From positions 109,141-173,140 of the forward strand of contig CALEUG010000007.1 of the NCBI GenBank assembly GCA_937920515.1: DNA of 64,000 bases, written 5' to 3'. This stretch comes from an uncultured bacterium. GTDB taxonomy: Bacteria; Acidobacteriota; Aminicenantia; Aminicenantales; Saccharicenantaceae. The position numbers and the translations under genes were made by a program. Positions within the stretch are counted from its first letter, which is position 1. Each line of letters starts with the position of its first letter. Under the pieces are notes generated by a model. The model was not told the origin of the DNA, ran no database searches, and saw only the letters and a list, made by a program, of their open reading frames with translations. This document shows, piece after piece, positions 53,235 through 62,793 of the stretch.

Positions 53235-53902
53235 GCTATAAGCACAGGCAAGAGGAAAAATTGATGGGAGCATCGGGGATGAATGAGAAAGCAAAAATCA
53301 AAGGACAACCCAGGGGTTCTGGCCTGATTGCCGTTATCCTGGTCCTGGCCTTCATGCTGACCGTGGGCGTGGCCGTTTTGACCGTGACCAGCTCCGGGCC
53401 CAAGGTCTCGGCCAGCATGCGTTACCAGGAAGAAGCTTTCAACGCGGCCGAAGCCGGTTTTGACGCCGCCAGGATGACCATCGAAGACAGCCTCGCCGCC
53501 GGCACGTGGGGAAGTTTTGCCGACCGTTACCTGACCAGCCCTGACGGCATAGATATTCCCTTCCTCAACATGAACCTGGCCACCCCCAACCCGCTCTATT
53601 TTCGCCGCCTGACTGACGAGCAAATTCTGGCACTCCTTGACCAGAACAGAGATGGCCAGGCCGACAATCCCCTTCAGGTGGTCTTCTTTGAAGAACCTTT
53701 CGTCTATGACCGCAACGGAAACCTTGACCTCAGGTACCGCTATACGGTGTTTATCATAGATGACGAAGCGGGCTTCAACACCACCGACCCGACTGACTTT
53801 CTGATGGTCTGCATCGGCGTGGTCAGGTCCGGCCCGAACATAAATGACAGAATCCTGGCCACCTGCCGGCTGGAGATAGAAATTGAAATACCGGAACTCT
53901 GA
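53231..53902 (+). CDS. PilX-like minor pilin
   Basis: The 223-aa protein has the PilX N-terminal pattern: PRGSGLIAVILVLAFMLTVGVAVLTVTSSGPKVSASMRYQEEAFNAAEAGFDAARM. PilX-type proteins have S or A in place of the usual FTLIE and are conserved next to PilW and PilY1. The start is translationally coupled to PilW. An internal ATG at 53279 is an alternative. It probably interacts with PilY1 at the pilus tip. Confidence 0.85.
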   Translation: MSYKHRQEEKLMGASGMNEKAKIKGQPRGSGLIAVILVLAFMLTVGVAVLTVTSSGPKVSASMRYQEEAFNAAEAGFDAARMTIEDSLAAGTWGSFADRYLTSPDGIDIPFLNMNLATPNPLYFRRLTDEQILALLDQNRDGQADNPLQVVFFEEPFVYDRNGNLDLRYRYTVFIIDDEAGFNTTDPTDFLMVCIGVVRSGPNINDRILATCRLEIEIEIPEL

Positions 53903-53922
53903 TGGTTTAAAAGGGAAACCTT

Positions 53923-53991
53923 ATGAAAAAAGACTTGTCTTGTTTGAGCATAAAACGCCAGGAGGCGGGAAAGGAAGCGAGAGATGAGTAA
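53923..53991 (+). CDS. Possible small ORF upstream of and overlapping pilY1
   Basis: A 22-codon ORF (MKKDLSCLSIKRQEAGKEARDE) has AAGGG 7 nt before the ATG and ends in TAA 8 nt inside the pilY1 start. It could be a leader peptide coupling translation, or chance. It is too short for the ORF track. Confidence 0.3.
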   Translation: MKKDLSCLSIKRQEAGKEARDE

Positions 53992-56900
53992 AAAAATTGT
54001 TTTAATCCTTGGCATAATTGCAATCGGCACGGCCCTTCTGGTGCTAAAATTTACCGGCCAGCAGCAGGTTGCCTGCGTGGAATACACCAATTCTTTCACG
54101 GAGAACTTTGACACCGACCTGTATAAAGATAAGCCTAATTCTTCTGTGGCCAACTGGCCCCCCGGTCCCATCCACCTTAACCACCTTGGTGCTAACTTTG
54201 AAGTTACCCAGCCCGCCGGCATGGGGGCCAGGATGTATGTCGTGGCTGCCGGTGATTTTAACGGCAACGGAAAACCTGACCTGGTTGGCCTGGACCTCAA
54301 CGACTATTCTCTGAAATTTGTGTGGAACAACTATTATGATCTCAACGGGGATGGTATAGACGACGACGGCATAATCTTCCAGGTTGACAACTCCAGAATT
54401 ATTGACACCGGGCTGACGGTGGGCCCGGCCTCCATTACTGTTGGCGACTATAACGGCGATGGCTTGCTGGACTTTTTTTTCTACAAGAACGCCAACGACA
54501 CCTTTACCCACAACAATTTCGTAGCCTGTATGTACATTAACCAGGGAACCAGGGACAATCCAGTTTTTTACCCGCGCACTGACCCCAGGAACCTGAACTT
54601 CACGGCCAGGTTTATTGCCGCCGGCATTTACTGCAACTGGGCCGCCAACCATCTCCACACCGTGGATATTGATAAGGATGGCGACCAGGATATCCTGGTG
54701 GCCAGCCAGGACAAGATCTTTCTGGTAAGAAACCCGGGACCCTTCCGCTGGTCAGACCTGGGAGAGTGGAATGTCTCCGAGCTTAATTACGACCAGAGAA
54801 CCGGTTACAAGGCCCCCGCGCCGGGTGGTTTTACCGATAGAGGCACTTCAGCCGTGGCTGCCGGAGATTTCGACCTGGATGGAGATATAGATGTCGTGGC
54901 TGGCTCGGTTAACGGCTGGCCTTACCTTGTTTATTACCAGAATGACGGGACAGGCAAGTTTACCCGGAGTGAGATACCGATACCCGACCCGGCGGCCACC
55001 GGAACTGTGGCCCTGACTGTAACCGACTTTAAGAAAGATGGAAGGCCGGATATCTTCGGAGCTACCGACCGCTGGAATGCCGGCAACCAGGCCCGCATGT
55101 GGATTTTTAAGAATACCGGCCTTGAGGATGTAACTGTGACTGACCCCAGTACGGGAGAAACCATCACCTACCAGGAAGTTATCTGGAATTTTCTGTGTCT
55201 CAATAATTGCCAGCCCATTCTTCCACCCCACTACGATGTTGACATCTGCACCATGCTCGATTATGACAATGATGAAGATATGGACCTGGTGTTGGCCGAT
55301 GCCAACCATTCTGGAGATTACTATTTAATCATAAATAAGCTGGCTCCTTATTATGCCCTTTACGGGGAAGCCATCTCCACCAACGTGGTGGAAGGCCTGC
55401 TCGATCCCAGGCAGTATGCCGTCACCAAGGCCCGAATTGTCAGGCTCAACCAGGGAGTCCGGGGCTCCGCCGACGGCTTAAAGGTCCAGTTCTTCCTGTC
55501 CAACGACGGCGGCCTGCACTGGGAACCATACCAGACCTTTGAGGGGGGCAACATCCGCCCCTGGTCAGATTCTAACTGGCATACATTCAGGAACTTCGGA
55601 GCCAACCTCAAGTGGAAAGCTATTCTGACGGCCCCCGAAGATCCAATGGCCGAATACACCGGCGCTTCTTTCGATACACCTTTGATAAGAGAACTTACCA
55701 TAGAATTCACCTACGTCGGGCGGCAGGAATACTCACGCTCCTCGGTGGCCACCTCGGTCGTTGACCGAAGCGGCCAGAACCGCAAGATGATTATCGCCGC
55801 TTCCTTTATTTATCCGGGCTGGGAGGGACACCTGAGGGCTTATGACGTCACCGGGATGAGTGCCATCCAGAACACCTATTCCAACCTGAGGACCGTCAGC
55901 CGCTCCGACCTTGGCTCTGATACCGGCCGCTGGCTGGCTGAAGGAGTGGAACTGCTTTGGGACGCAGGTGAACTTCTGATGGACCGCGACCCCAGGACCC
56001 GGACCATTTACACCGCCATTAACACCGACACCAGCCGCCCGCCGGCGGGCACGCTGCAGAGAATAGAATTTAACCTGGCCAACGTCAATTTAATGAAACC
56101 CGTAATGCGCGACTACCAGAACAACGAGGAAGCCCTGATTCTCTTTGTTCGTGGCCACGGGCGATACTGGCGGCTCGGGGATATCAACCACTCCACCCCG
56201 GCCGTGGTCGGGCCGCCAGGCGAAGACCCCAGGTTGATGGGAGATGGTTACGCCGAATTCAAAAGCGCTTACCAGAACAGGCGAAAGGTGGTCTACGTCG
56301 GGGCCAACGACGGTATGCTCCACTGCTTCGATGTCAACACCGGCGAAGAGCTCTGGGCTTACATACCATATAACCAGCTATCACGGCTTAAAGAGATGTG
56401 GCCGGTCGATCAGGCCACCGGGCTGAGATACTTTTCAAGGAAAGCCTATGTCGACGGCTCTCCCTCGGTTTCTGACGTTTACATCAACGGGCAATGGCGC
56501 ACCGTGCTGGTCTGCGGCCAGGGAGAAGGCTATGGCCAGGCCCCGGACGGTTACAGCAACGGCACCACCCAGAATTATCATTATTACTATTTCGCCCTGG
56601 ACATAACCGAACCAGAAAACCCGATTCCCATGTGGGAATTCGCCGGGGACAGGGTCAAAAGGCAGGGTCAAAATTACAACATGACCAACGGCCAGACCTG
56701 GTCAGTACCCTACATTGCCAGAATCATGGAAAACAGAAGCCCGATTTGGGTGGCCTTCATGGGTTCAGGTTACGTCCACCAGGCAGACACGGCCTACCAG
56801 GCTTATATCGGAAATACTCTGGCCGCCATTAAAATTGAGAACGGCTCGGTGCTCTGGTCCAGCAGAATTAGCGACATAGATTCTTCCAGGAGCAATAATT

Positions 56901-57733
56901 CCGCCAATCCATTCCCCAACATCTATGTATCTCTGCCCGGCTCGCCCAATGGTCTGGACCTTAACCGGGACGGATATGTTGATGTGGTTTACATTGGCGA
57001 CCTTGATGGAAGGTTATGGCGACTGGACGTGACTTCAGGTCGGTCCAATAGCTGGAGCCTGAACTCCATCTTCCGCGACCGGTGCCTGTATCCCATCATC
57101 ACCAGACCGGCTGTCTGGAATGGTTTTTCCACCACCAGCCAGAATTATCCCAGGATTTTCTTCGGCACCGGCGGACATGAAAATGCTCCCCCCGACCGGT
57201 ATTATTCCTTTGTATCACTGGTTGATCAAATAACTATCGACAATAAAGGAAATCTTAAAGCCGGGAAAACCGAACTTGAGTGGTACATGGGAAATACCAG
57301 CGAGACCGGGCTTGAGAACAGCAAGAAGGTGGGAGAGCTGACCGCTGGAGAAAAGGTCTGGGCTGACCCGGTGGTGGCCAATTACATCGTGTATTTCAGC
57401 ACCCTTAAGGGCAGCATTGAAGCGGCCGACCCCTGCCAGAACCTGGGCGGAGAAGCCGGACGTCTGTATGCCCGATTCATTCAGGCTGTCCTGGGTATCC
57501 CCACCGGCGGCAGCGCCCTGAAAAATGCCCAGGGCCAATCGATTGACTATTTAGCCCTGGCCAGCAAGGCCCGGACGGCGGTGACCGTGGGTGAAAGACA
57601 GCGGGCCGGCGGCACCTACAAGCAGGATGTATACATCCAGGAATACGATTCAACCATAGAAAAGCTGGAACAGCCGGTGGGCTCCATGCTGAAAATCAAG
57701 TCCTGGCGCGAGATTTACCGTGTCGTCCGCTGA
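53984..57733 (+). CDS. PilY1-like adhesin with FG-GAP repeats
   Basis: The 1249-aa protein has an N-terminal signal anchor (IVLILGIIAIGTALLVL). Residues ~85-450 contain several FG-GAP/VCBS calcium-loop repeats: DFNGNGKPDLVGLD, DYNGDGLLDFFFY, DIDKDGDQDILVAS, DFDLDGDIDVVAGS and DFKKDGRPDIFGA. The C-terminal half is the PilY1 propeller, with KVVYVGANDGMLHCFDVNTGEELWAYIP and the calcium site DLNRDGYVDVVYIGDLDGRLWRLDV. Canonical PilY1 has an N-terminal vWA domain; here it is replaced by FG-GAP repeats, suggesting a different ligand. It probably sits at the pilus tip as adhesin and surface sensor. It is the last gene of the minor-pilin operon. Confidence 0.88.
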   Translation: MSKKIVLILGIIAIGTALLVLKFTGQQQVACVEYTNSFTENFDTDLYKDKPNSSVANWPPGPIHLNHLGANFEVTQPAGMGARMYVVAAGDFNGNGKPDLVGLDLNDYSLKFVWNNYYDLNGDGIDDDGIIFQVDNSRIIDTGLTVGPASITVGDYNGDGLLDFFFYKNANDTFTHNNFVACMYINQGTRDNPVFYPRTDPRNLNFTARFIAAGIYCNWAANHLHTVDIDKDGDQDILVASQDKIFLVRNPGPFRWSDLGEWNVSELNYDQRTGYKAPAPGGFTDRGTSAVAAGDFDLDGDIDVVAGSVNGWPYLVYYQNDGTGKFTRSEIPIPDPAATGTVALTVTDFKKDGRPDIFGATDRWNAGNQARMWIFKNTGLEDVTVTDPSTGETITYQEVIWNFLCLNNCQPILPPHYDVDICTMLDYDNDEDMDLVLADANHSGDYYLIINKLAPYYALYGEAISTNVVEGLLDPRQYAVTKARIVRLNQGVRGSADGLKVQFFLSNDGGLHWEPYQTFEGGNIRPWSDSNWHTFRNFGANLKWKAILTAPEDPMAEYTGASFDTPLIRELTIEFTYVGRQEYSRSSVATSVVDRSGQNRKMIIAASFIYPGWEGHLRAYDVTGMSAIQNTYSNLRTVSRSDLGSDTGRWLAEGVELLWDAGELLMDRDPRTRTIYTAINTDTSRPPAGTLQRIEFNLANVNLMKPVMRDYQNNEEALILFVRGHGRYWRLGDINHSTPAVVGPPGEDPRLMGDGYAEFKSAYQNRRKVVYVGANDGMLHCFDVNTGEELWAYIPYNQLSRLKEMWPVDQATGLRYFSRKAYVDGSPSVSDVYINGQWRTVLVCGQGEGYGQAPDGYSNGTTQNYHYYYFALDITEPENPIPMWEFAGDRVKRQGQNYNMTNGQTWSVPYIARIMENRSPIWVAFMGSGYVHQADTAYQAYIGNTLAAIKIENGSVLWSSRISDIDSSRSNNSANPFPNIYVSLPGSPNGLDLNRDGYVDVVYIGDLDGRLWRLDVTSGRSNSWSLNSIFRDRCLYPIITRPAVWNGFSTTSQNYPRIFFGTGGHENAPPDRYYSFVSLVDQITIDNKGNLKAGKTELEWYMGNTSETGLENSKKVGELTAGEKVWADPVVANYIVYFSTLKGSIEAADPCQNLGGEAGRLYARFIQAVLGIPTGGSALKNAQGQSIDYLALASKARTAVTVGERQRAGGTYKQDVYIQEYDSTIEKLEQPVGSMLKIKSWREIYRVVR

Positions 57734-58089
57734 CTTAAAGGCAAGATTTATCAGGACCAGCCGGGAGGTCCTTAATTAAAAAATAATTATACTGTCTTTT
57801 CCAAGATCAGAACGGCTTGAAATTTATCTCCCGGTCCGCGGGGATTTTAACCGGCCGTTCCTGGTTTTTTTCTACCTTTCCGGGGAAAGGTTTGTTGACC
57901 CTTCCGACGGGTTCCGGGAAAGGCCCAGAAATGGAAAAGAAAATGTTGATCCATGAAAATTTAGATAATAGCCCCGGAGAGATTTTTCACTTATAATCTT
58001 AAAAGGGCATGTAAGACGGCCACTGGCCGTCGGGATTCTCTCCTGTTGAATAAACTTAATGCGCCCTAAATTATTCCAGGGAGGCCGGG
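57734..58089 (+). other. Leader region before the SpeE-like gene
   Basis: No gene seen. A consensus TATAAT (57992-57997) lacks a recognisable -35. Just downstream, GACGGCC-ACT-GGCCGTC (58015-58031) is a perfect 7-bp hairpin likely within the transcript leader. ACCTTTCC/GGAAAGGT near 57876-57893 is another short palindrome. Confidence 0.4.
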
Positions 58090-58983
58090 ATGGAAGGTAA
58101 AGATTTTTTCCAATGGTACATAGACCAGAACGGTCCAGACCAGCTCCATTGCTTCGGTATAAAAAGGGTTCTGGTGGATTACCAGTCGCGGGTCCAGAGA
58201 ATCCAGATCGTTGAAATAGAAAGCCTGGGCAAGTGCCTGCTCATTGACGGCAAGATTCAGTCAGCCGAGAAGGACGAGTTCATCTACCATGAAGCTCTGG
58301 TGCATCCCCCGCTTCTGCTTCACCCGCATCCCAGAAAAGTACTGGTGCTGGGTGTGGGCGAAGGAGCTACCATCCGCGAACTTCTTAAGTATGACCACCT
58401 GAAAATAACCGGCGTGGATATTGACTCCGAGATGATAGATTTTTCCCGTAAATACCTGCAGGCCTGGCACCAGGGAGCCCTGAATCACCCTCACTTTCAA
58501 CTGGTTCTGCAGGACGGCTGGGATTTCATGGAACAGACCGAGGAATTATTCGACGTCATCATCATGGACCTGCCGGAGCCTTACCCGGACACGCCGGCCT
58601 ACCGGCTTTACACGGCTGAATTCTACCGCCTGGCGGCCGAAAGGCTGACCGCCGATGGCCTCCTGGCTACCCAGGGCGAAACCACCCGGCCCGGGCAGGA
58701 AGAGCATCATTTTTTCATCAAGAATAACCTGTCTGCTGTCTTCAAGCAGGTATTTTCCTACCAGACTTACATTCCTTCCTTTGACAGCTCCTGGGGGTTC
58801 CTGCTGGCCGTAAAGAACCACCTTGACCCGCTGCTCCCGGCAGGGCAAATCGACAGGTTGATAAAGGAAAGAATAAAGGGCCATCTGCGCTTCTACGATG
58901 GCCAGACCCATCTGTCGATGTTTTACCTGCCGCGGCACCTCCGTCCCGATTCCGATAGCCTGAGCGATGACTCCCGGGGCTGA
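58090..58983 (+). CDS. speE: Spermidine synthase-like aminopropyltransferase
   Basis: SpeE transfers aminopropyl from decarboxylated SAM to putrescine or related amines. The 297-aa protein has N-terminal VDYQSRVQRIQIVEIESLGKCLLIDGKIQSAEKDEFIYHEALVHPPLL, which matches the family, and the Rossmann motif VLVLGVGEGATIREL followed by VDIDSEMIDFSRKYL. DVIIMDLPEPYPDTPAYRLYTAEFY contains the catalytic Asp and the LYS/Y-like motif. The family often has DPxGPA where this has DLPEPYP, so the amine substrate may differ. GGGAGG lies 5 nt before the ATG. No SAM decarboxylase is adjacent. Confidence 0.85.
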   Translation: MEGKDFFQWYIDQNGPDQLHCFGIKRVLVDYQSRVQRIQIVEIESLGKCLLIDGKIQSAEKDEFIYHEALVHPPLLLHPHPRKVLVLGVGEGATIRELLKYDHLKITGVDIDSEMIDFSRKYLQAWHQGALNHPHFQLVLQDGWDFMEQTEELFDVIIMDLPEPYPDTPAYRLYTAEFYRLAAERLTADGLLATQGETTRPGQEEHHFFIKNNLSAVFKQVFSYQTYIPSFDSSWGFLLAVKNHLDPLLPAGQIDRLIKERIKGHLRFYDGQTHLSMFYLPRHLRPDSDSLSDDSRG

Positions 58984-59121
58984 CCTTGAGCCAATTAGAT
59001 TCCAGGTTGACACCGACCCGGGCAAAATATTTTGGCTGCGGGTGGTAATAGAATCAGGATTCTGGTAAAATATTTGAGCAAACTGGCTGACTTCATGATT
59101 AACTGAGGACAACAACCGCCC

Positions 59122-60900
59122 ATGAAAATAAGATACCTTGATGGCCGCAGGCTCTATTTTGCTTTTTTAGCCGGCGGAAAAGCCATCATCAGAGATTTCG
59201 CCTACCTGAACCGGATTAACGTCTTTCCAGTTCCTGACGGCGACACCGGGACCAACCTGGCCTCCACCATGAAAGCCATCGCCGAACAGGCCAGGCCAGA
59301 CCGCTCCATCAAAGAATCGCTGCGCTCCATTGCCGACGCCGCCCTGACCGGGGCCCGCGGCAATTCGGGCCTGATCTTTGCCCAGTACATTTACGGTCTG
59401 AGCAAGGAACTCGGGAACGAAATTAAAATCTCCACAGCCCGTTTCGGCGAATCGGTCAGAAACGCGGTCCGCTATGCCTATGGGTCGATCGCTCATCCCC
59501 GGGAAGGAACCATGCTGACCCTGATCCGGGAATGGGCTGAAGAAGTCTACCAGAACCGGCACCGCTTTTCCGATTACCACGAACTGCTCCATCATTCCCT
59601 GGAAAAAGCCAGGCAGGTTCTGCATGACACCCCGAAAAAACTGGCCGTCTTAAGAAAGGCCGGTGTGGTCGATGCCGGGGCCAAGGGTTTTTTTGATTTC
59701 ATCGAAGGTGTGGTTCATTTTATCCGCCAGGGCAGCCTGAAAAACGTCCTCAGTGAGGAGCTTCTGGACGTCGATTTCCAGGAAGCCCCCCATAAAATCA
59801 AAGAGGATATCCCCTTTCGCTACTGCACCGAAGCCCTGCTGGTCGGCCAGAACCTGGACCTGGAAAAAATAAAAGAAATCGTGGTCAGGGCCGGCGATTC
59901 AGCCATTGTCGGTGGTTCCGACACCAAGGCCCGTTTCCATGTCCATACCAACCATCCCCAGGAGCTGTTCTTCGCCCTGAAGGAACAGGGAACGATAACC
60001 CTGCCCAAGGCAGAAGATATGAAACTCCAGGCTGAAATTGCCAGAAAGCCAGTGTACCGGATCGCCCTGGTGGTGGATTCTTCCTGCGACCTGCCCGCGG
60101 ATATCCTGGAAAAGAACCAGGTGGTGGTCATACCGTTCCTGATGAACATCGGGGACCATGTCTTCCTGGATAAACTGACCATCTCTCCCCAAAAGCTGTA
60201 TGAACTTCTGGAAAAAGAAGAGATTCTGCCCCGCAGCGCCCAGCCAGCGCCCAAGACGCTTGAAAACTGGTTTTCCTTCCTGCTGACTCATTTTGAGGCC
60301 GTTCTGGTGATGACCATATCCGGTGGACTGTCCGGGTATTACAACCTGGTGAGAACTGTGGCGGACAAGTTTCCACCGGATAAGGTCCGGGTGGTAGATA
60401 GCCGTCACCTGTCCGGCACTTATGGCCTGATAGTCCAGCGCCTGCTCCAGGAATGGCCAGAAACCCAGGACCTGGATAAGCTGGCCTCCTTAGCCGAAAA
60501 CCTCAGCCGGAAAACGGAACTTCTGGTAGATATCAGAACCCTGAAATACATGGTCAAAGGTGGAAGGGTCAGCCCGATGAAGGGCCTGCTGGCCAGATTG
60601 CTGAACATCAAACCCATCATCACCCTGGACGAGCGAGGCCGGGCCACGGCGGCCGGAAAGTCTTTCAGCCGGAAGCAGAATTTCAGAAAGATCCTGAAAA
60701 TGGTCAGGGAAAAGCACCTGGCCCATCCGATTCATTCCTTCTCCGTGGTCCATGTCAGAAACCTGGAACGGGCCGAAGTTTATGCCCGGGAGATAGAAAA
60801 AATTTGCGGCCGGCCGGTTAGCTTCATCCAGGATGTCTCGCCGGTGGTCGGCATCCATAACGGAATCGGGGCCGTAGGCATCTGCCTGTCATATGAATGA
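59122..60900 (+). CDS. FakA-like DhaL/DAK2 kinase fused to DegV
   Basis: FakA phosphorylates fatty acids bound to the DegV-fold protein FakB to give acyl-phosphate for phospholipid synthesis. Here one 592-aa protein holds both. The N-terminal DhaL domain has NRINVFPVPDGDTGTNLASTM, with the ATP-Mg aspartates, and GARGNSGLIFAQYIYGL. The middle domain has ARFHVHTNHPQELFFAL. The C-terminal DegV domain begins IALVVDSSCDLPADILEKNQVVVIPF and contains SGGLSGYYN and KYMVKGGRVSPMKGLLARLLNIKPII. Fusion would place fatty-acid delivery and phosphorylation in one polypeptide. PlsX/PlsY are not nearby. A possible extended -10 (TGGTAAAAT) lies at 59063-59071. Confidence 0.9.
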   Translation: MKIRYLDGRRLYFAFLAGGKAIIRDFAYLNRINVFPVPDGDTGTNLASTMKAIAEQARPDRSIKESLRSIADAALTGARGNSGLIFAQYIYGLSKELGNEIKISTARFGESVRNAVRYAYGSIAHPREGTMLTLIREWAEEVYQNRHRFSDYHELLHHSLEKARQVLHDTPKKLAVLRKAGVVDAGAKGFFDFIEGVVHFIRQGSLKNVLSEELLDVDFQEAPHKIKEDIPFRYCTEALLVGQNLDLEKIKEIVVRAGDSAIVGGSDTKARFHVHTNHPQELFFALKEQGTITLPKAEDMKLQAEIARKPVYRIALVVDSSCDLPADILEKNQVVVIPFLMNIGDHVFLDKLTISPQKLYELLEKEEILPRSAQPAPKTLENWFSFLLTHFEAVLVMTISGGLSGYYNLVRTVADKFPPDKVRVVDSRHLSGTYGLIVQRLLQEWPETQDLDKLASLAENLSRKTELLVDIRTLKYMVKGGRVSPMKGLLARLLNIKPIITLDERGRATAAGKSFSRKQNFRKILKMVREKHLAHPIHSFSVVHVRNLERAEVYAREIEKICGRPVSFIQDVSPVVGIHNGIGAVGICLSYE

Positions 60901-61016
60901 TTATTCATATATCAAACTGCCGGGCTAACCATCGTGGATTAAATCCCCTCAGGCTCAAAAAAAGCAGAAATAACCGGACGCTGGCCCGCCTCTGAGCTCG
61001 TCTCTTGAATGCATCT

Positions 61017-61038
61017 AAAAAAACAGGCCCCGGGCCTG
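61017..61038 (-). terminator. Possible intrinsic terminator on the minus strand
   Basis: ACAGGCCC/GGGCCTGT is a near-perfect palindrome. Read on the minus strand it is followed by seven T residues, as in an intrinsic terminator, but no minus-strand gene lies immediately upstream. GGGGCCTG at 61057 can replace the right arm. Confidence 0.35.
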
Positions 61039-61160
61039 TTAACTTTAAGCCAGAGCGGGGCCTGACTTCAAAACTGACCGCGGCTTAAAGGTCTTTTCTC
61101 CCCTGCCTGATTTTCATAAGATAGATTCAATGAATTCTCGATGTCCAGGAGGAACTGACT

Positions 61161-61952
61161 ATGGCCGAAAATATTTTTCTTACAGCCGGATTGTTTATTT
61201 TCATCTACATGAACCTGGTTTTCATTCTTTCCCTCATCAAGAAGAATGCTGGCATCGTCGACATCGCCTGGGGCCTGGGATTTGTGCTGGTGGTGGCCTT
61301 CCATCTGGTCAGAAATAACCTGCACCAGCAGGTTCCCGACCCCCGTCAGATTCTGACCGCCGCCCTGGTTTTCATCTGGGGCACCAGGCTCTCCTGGCAT
61401 ATCTATAAAAGAAACAGAGGGAAACCTGAAGATTACCGCTACGCCGGCTGGCGGCAGAAATGGGGCAAGAATTTTGTCCTTAGAAGCTATTTCCAGATAT
61501 TCATGCTGCAGGGGTTCTTCCTGCTGCTGATTCTCGCCCCGGCCCTGCTAATCATGAGGAGCCGGTCCGGCCCACTGAACCTTCTGGATATTCTGGGACT
61601 GGCCATCTGGCTGGCCGGTTTCTTCTTTGAGTCCGTGGCCGATGCCCAGCTCCGGAAATTCAAAAAAAATTCTGAAAACAAGGGGCACATTATAACCACC
61701 GGTCTCTGGAAATATTCCCGCCATCCGAATTACTTCGGGGAATCAGTCATGTGGTGGGGTGTTTTCCTGATAGCCCTGAGCACGCCCCGGGGCTGGCTGG
61801 GTATAATCAGTCCGCTGACCATAACCCTGCTGTTAACCCGGGTTTCAGGGGTGACGCTTCTTGAGAAAAAATATGCCGGCAACGCTGAATTTGAAGCTTA
61901 CAAAGCCAGGACCAGCGCCTTTTTTCCGCTGCCTCCGAAGAAAAAGAGCTGA
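61161..61952 (+). CDS. DUF1295 integral membrane protein, steroid 5-alpha-reductase-like
   Basis: The 263-aa protein has about six membrane helices. IKKNAGIVDIAWGLGFVLVVAFHL near the start and GLWKYSRHPNYFGESVMWWGVFLIA near the C-terminus are hallmarks of DUF1295 and related isoprenylcysteine or steroid reductase-like proteins; the latter is the NADPH-binding region. AGGAGG lies 8 nt before the ATG. Reductase substrates are unknown for most bacterial members. Nothing adjacent clarifies the function. Confidence 0.85.
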   Translation: MAENIFLTAGLFIFIYMNLVFILSLIKKNAGIVDIAWGLGFVLVVAFHLVRNNLHQQVPDPRQILTAALVFIWGTRLSWHIYKRNRGKPEDYRYAGWRQKWGKNFVLRSYFQIFMLQGFFLLLILAPALLIMRSRSGPLNLLDILGLAIWLAGFFFESVADAQLRKFKKNSENKGHIITTGLWKYSRHPNYFGESVMWWGVFLIALSTPRGWLGIISPLTITLLLTRVSGVTLLEKKYAGNAEFEAYKARTSAFFPLPPKKKS

Positions 61953-62165
61953 AAACTTCCCTGGTTTTTCCTGTCCCCGGTCGAGAGTGCCCTCCCCCGC
62001 AGAGTGAAAGAAACCGGCAAAATTTTGCTCCGTCAGGAATAGAACCTCTCAATCTGCCCTCAACAGTGGAGCGAAGCAATTAAAACATACTGAATGATTA
62101 AAATCCGGAAAAACACGAATATTTGAAATAGTTGAGCCGACCCGGGCTGACCCATTCCGGCCAGA

Positions 62166-62588
62166 TTACCGGAAAAGCCAGCGGTAAGTTAAACTGACAA
62201 CCAGCCCACCCCAGGCCCCGAGCAGCGGCCCCCAGACCACTTCCAGCACCATCAGTCTGGCGCTCCAGTCTTTAAGCAGGGCGTAATTGGTCAGTCCGTA
62301 AACGGTTATGGCCAGGAGTCCGACCAGGGCCCCGACCAGAACCGAGAGCTTGAGGTTGCCCGGGTCGCGGAGAAGAACCAGAAGCACCAGGCAGGTTATC
62401 AGGACTATCTGGGCCAGAAAACCATAAACCTTCCTGAAAACAATGCGGTCATTCTCCAGCAGAGCCAGCACCTTAAAATCTTCCTTGTACGCCCGGCCGA
62501 ATATAAGAAAATGCCAGAGGGCATCGGCCAGGCTGAACAAAACAAGGGTAATTACCCAGAGAAGTATTAATTTGAGCGCCTGGTTCAT
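62166..62588 (-). CDS. DUF2177-like small membrane protein
   Basis: The 140-aa protein has four predicted membrane helices. LFSLADALWHFLIFGRAYKEDF and LTNYALLKDWSARLMVLEVVWGPLLGA resemble the conserved helices of the DUF2177 family, with the DxxW and WG motifs. AGGAGG lies upstream of the ATG. No enzymatic residues can be assigned. It lies in an otherwise sparse stretch and is divergent from the Msr gene. Confidence 0.6.
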   Translation of the reverse strand: MNQALKLILLWVITLVLFSLADALWHFLIFGRAYKEDFKVLALLENDRIVFRKVYGFLAQIVLITCLVLLVLLRDPGNLKLSVLVGALVGLLAITVYGLTNYALLKDWSARLMVLEVVWGPLLGAWGGLVVSLTYRWLFR

Positions 62589-62793
62589 GTCCTTCCCACC
62601 TCCTTTCTGGAAACATTATAAAAGCTACCTTAAAAATAAACAACCAGAATCGATAGCCGCCTGACCCCTGAAGACCGGACTGAGCAACCCCTGGCCTGCC
62701 GACCCTAAGTCCAGATTCCGGACAGCTATTACCCCGGGGGGCTGTTTAAGGTATAGTGGAAGTGTGGGATTTAATGAAACCCTGGAGTTTACT

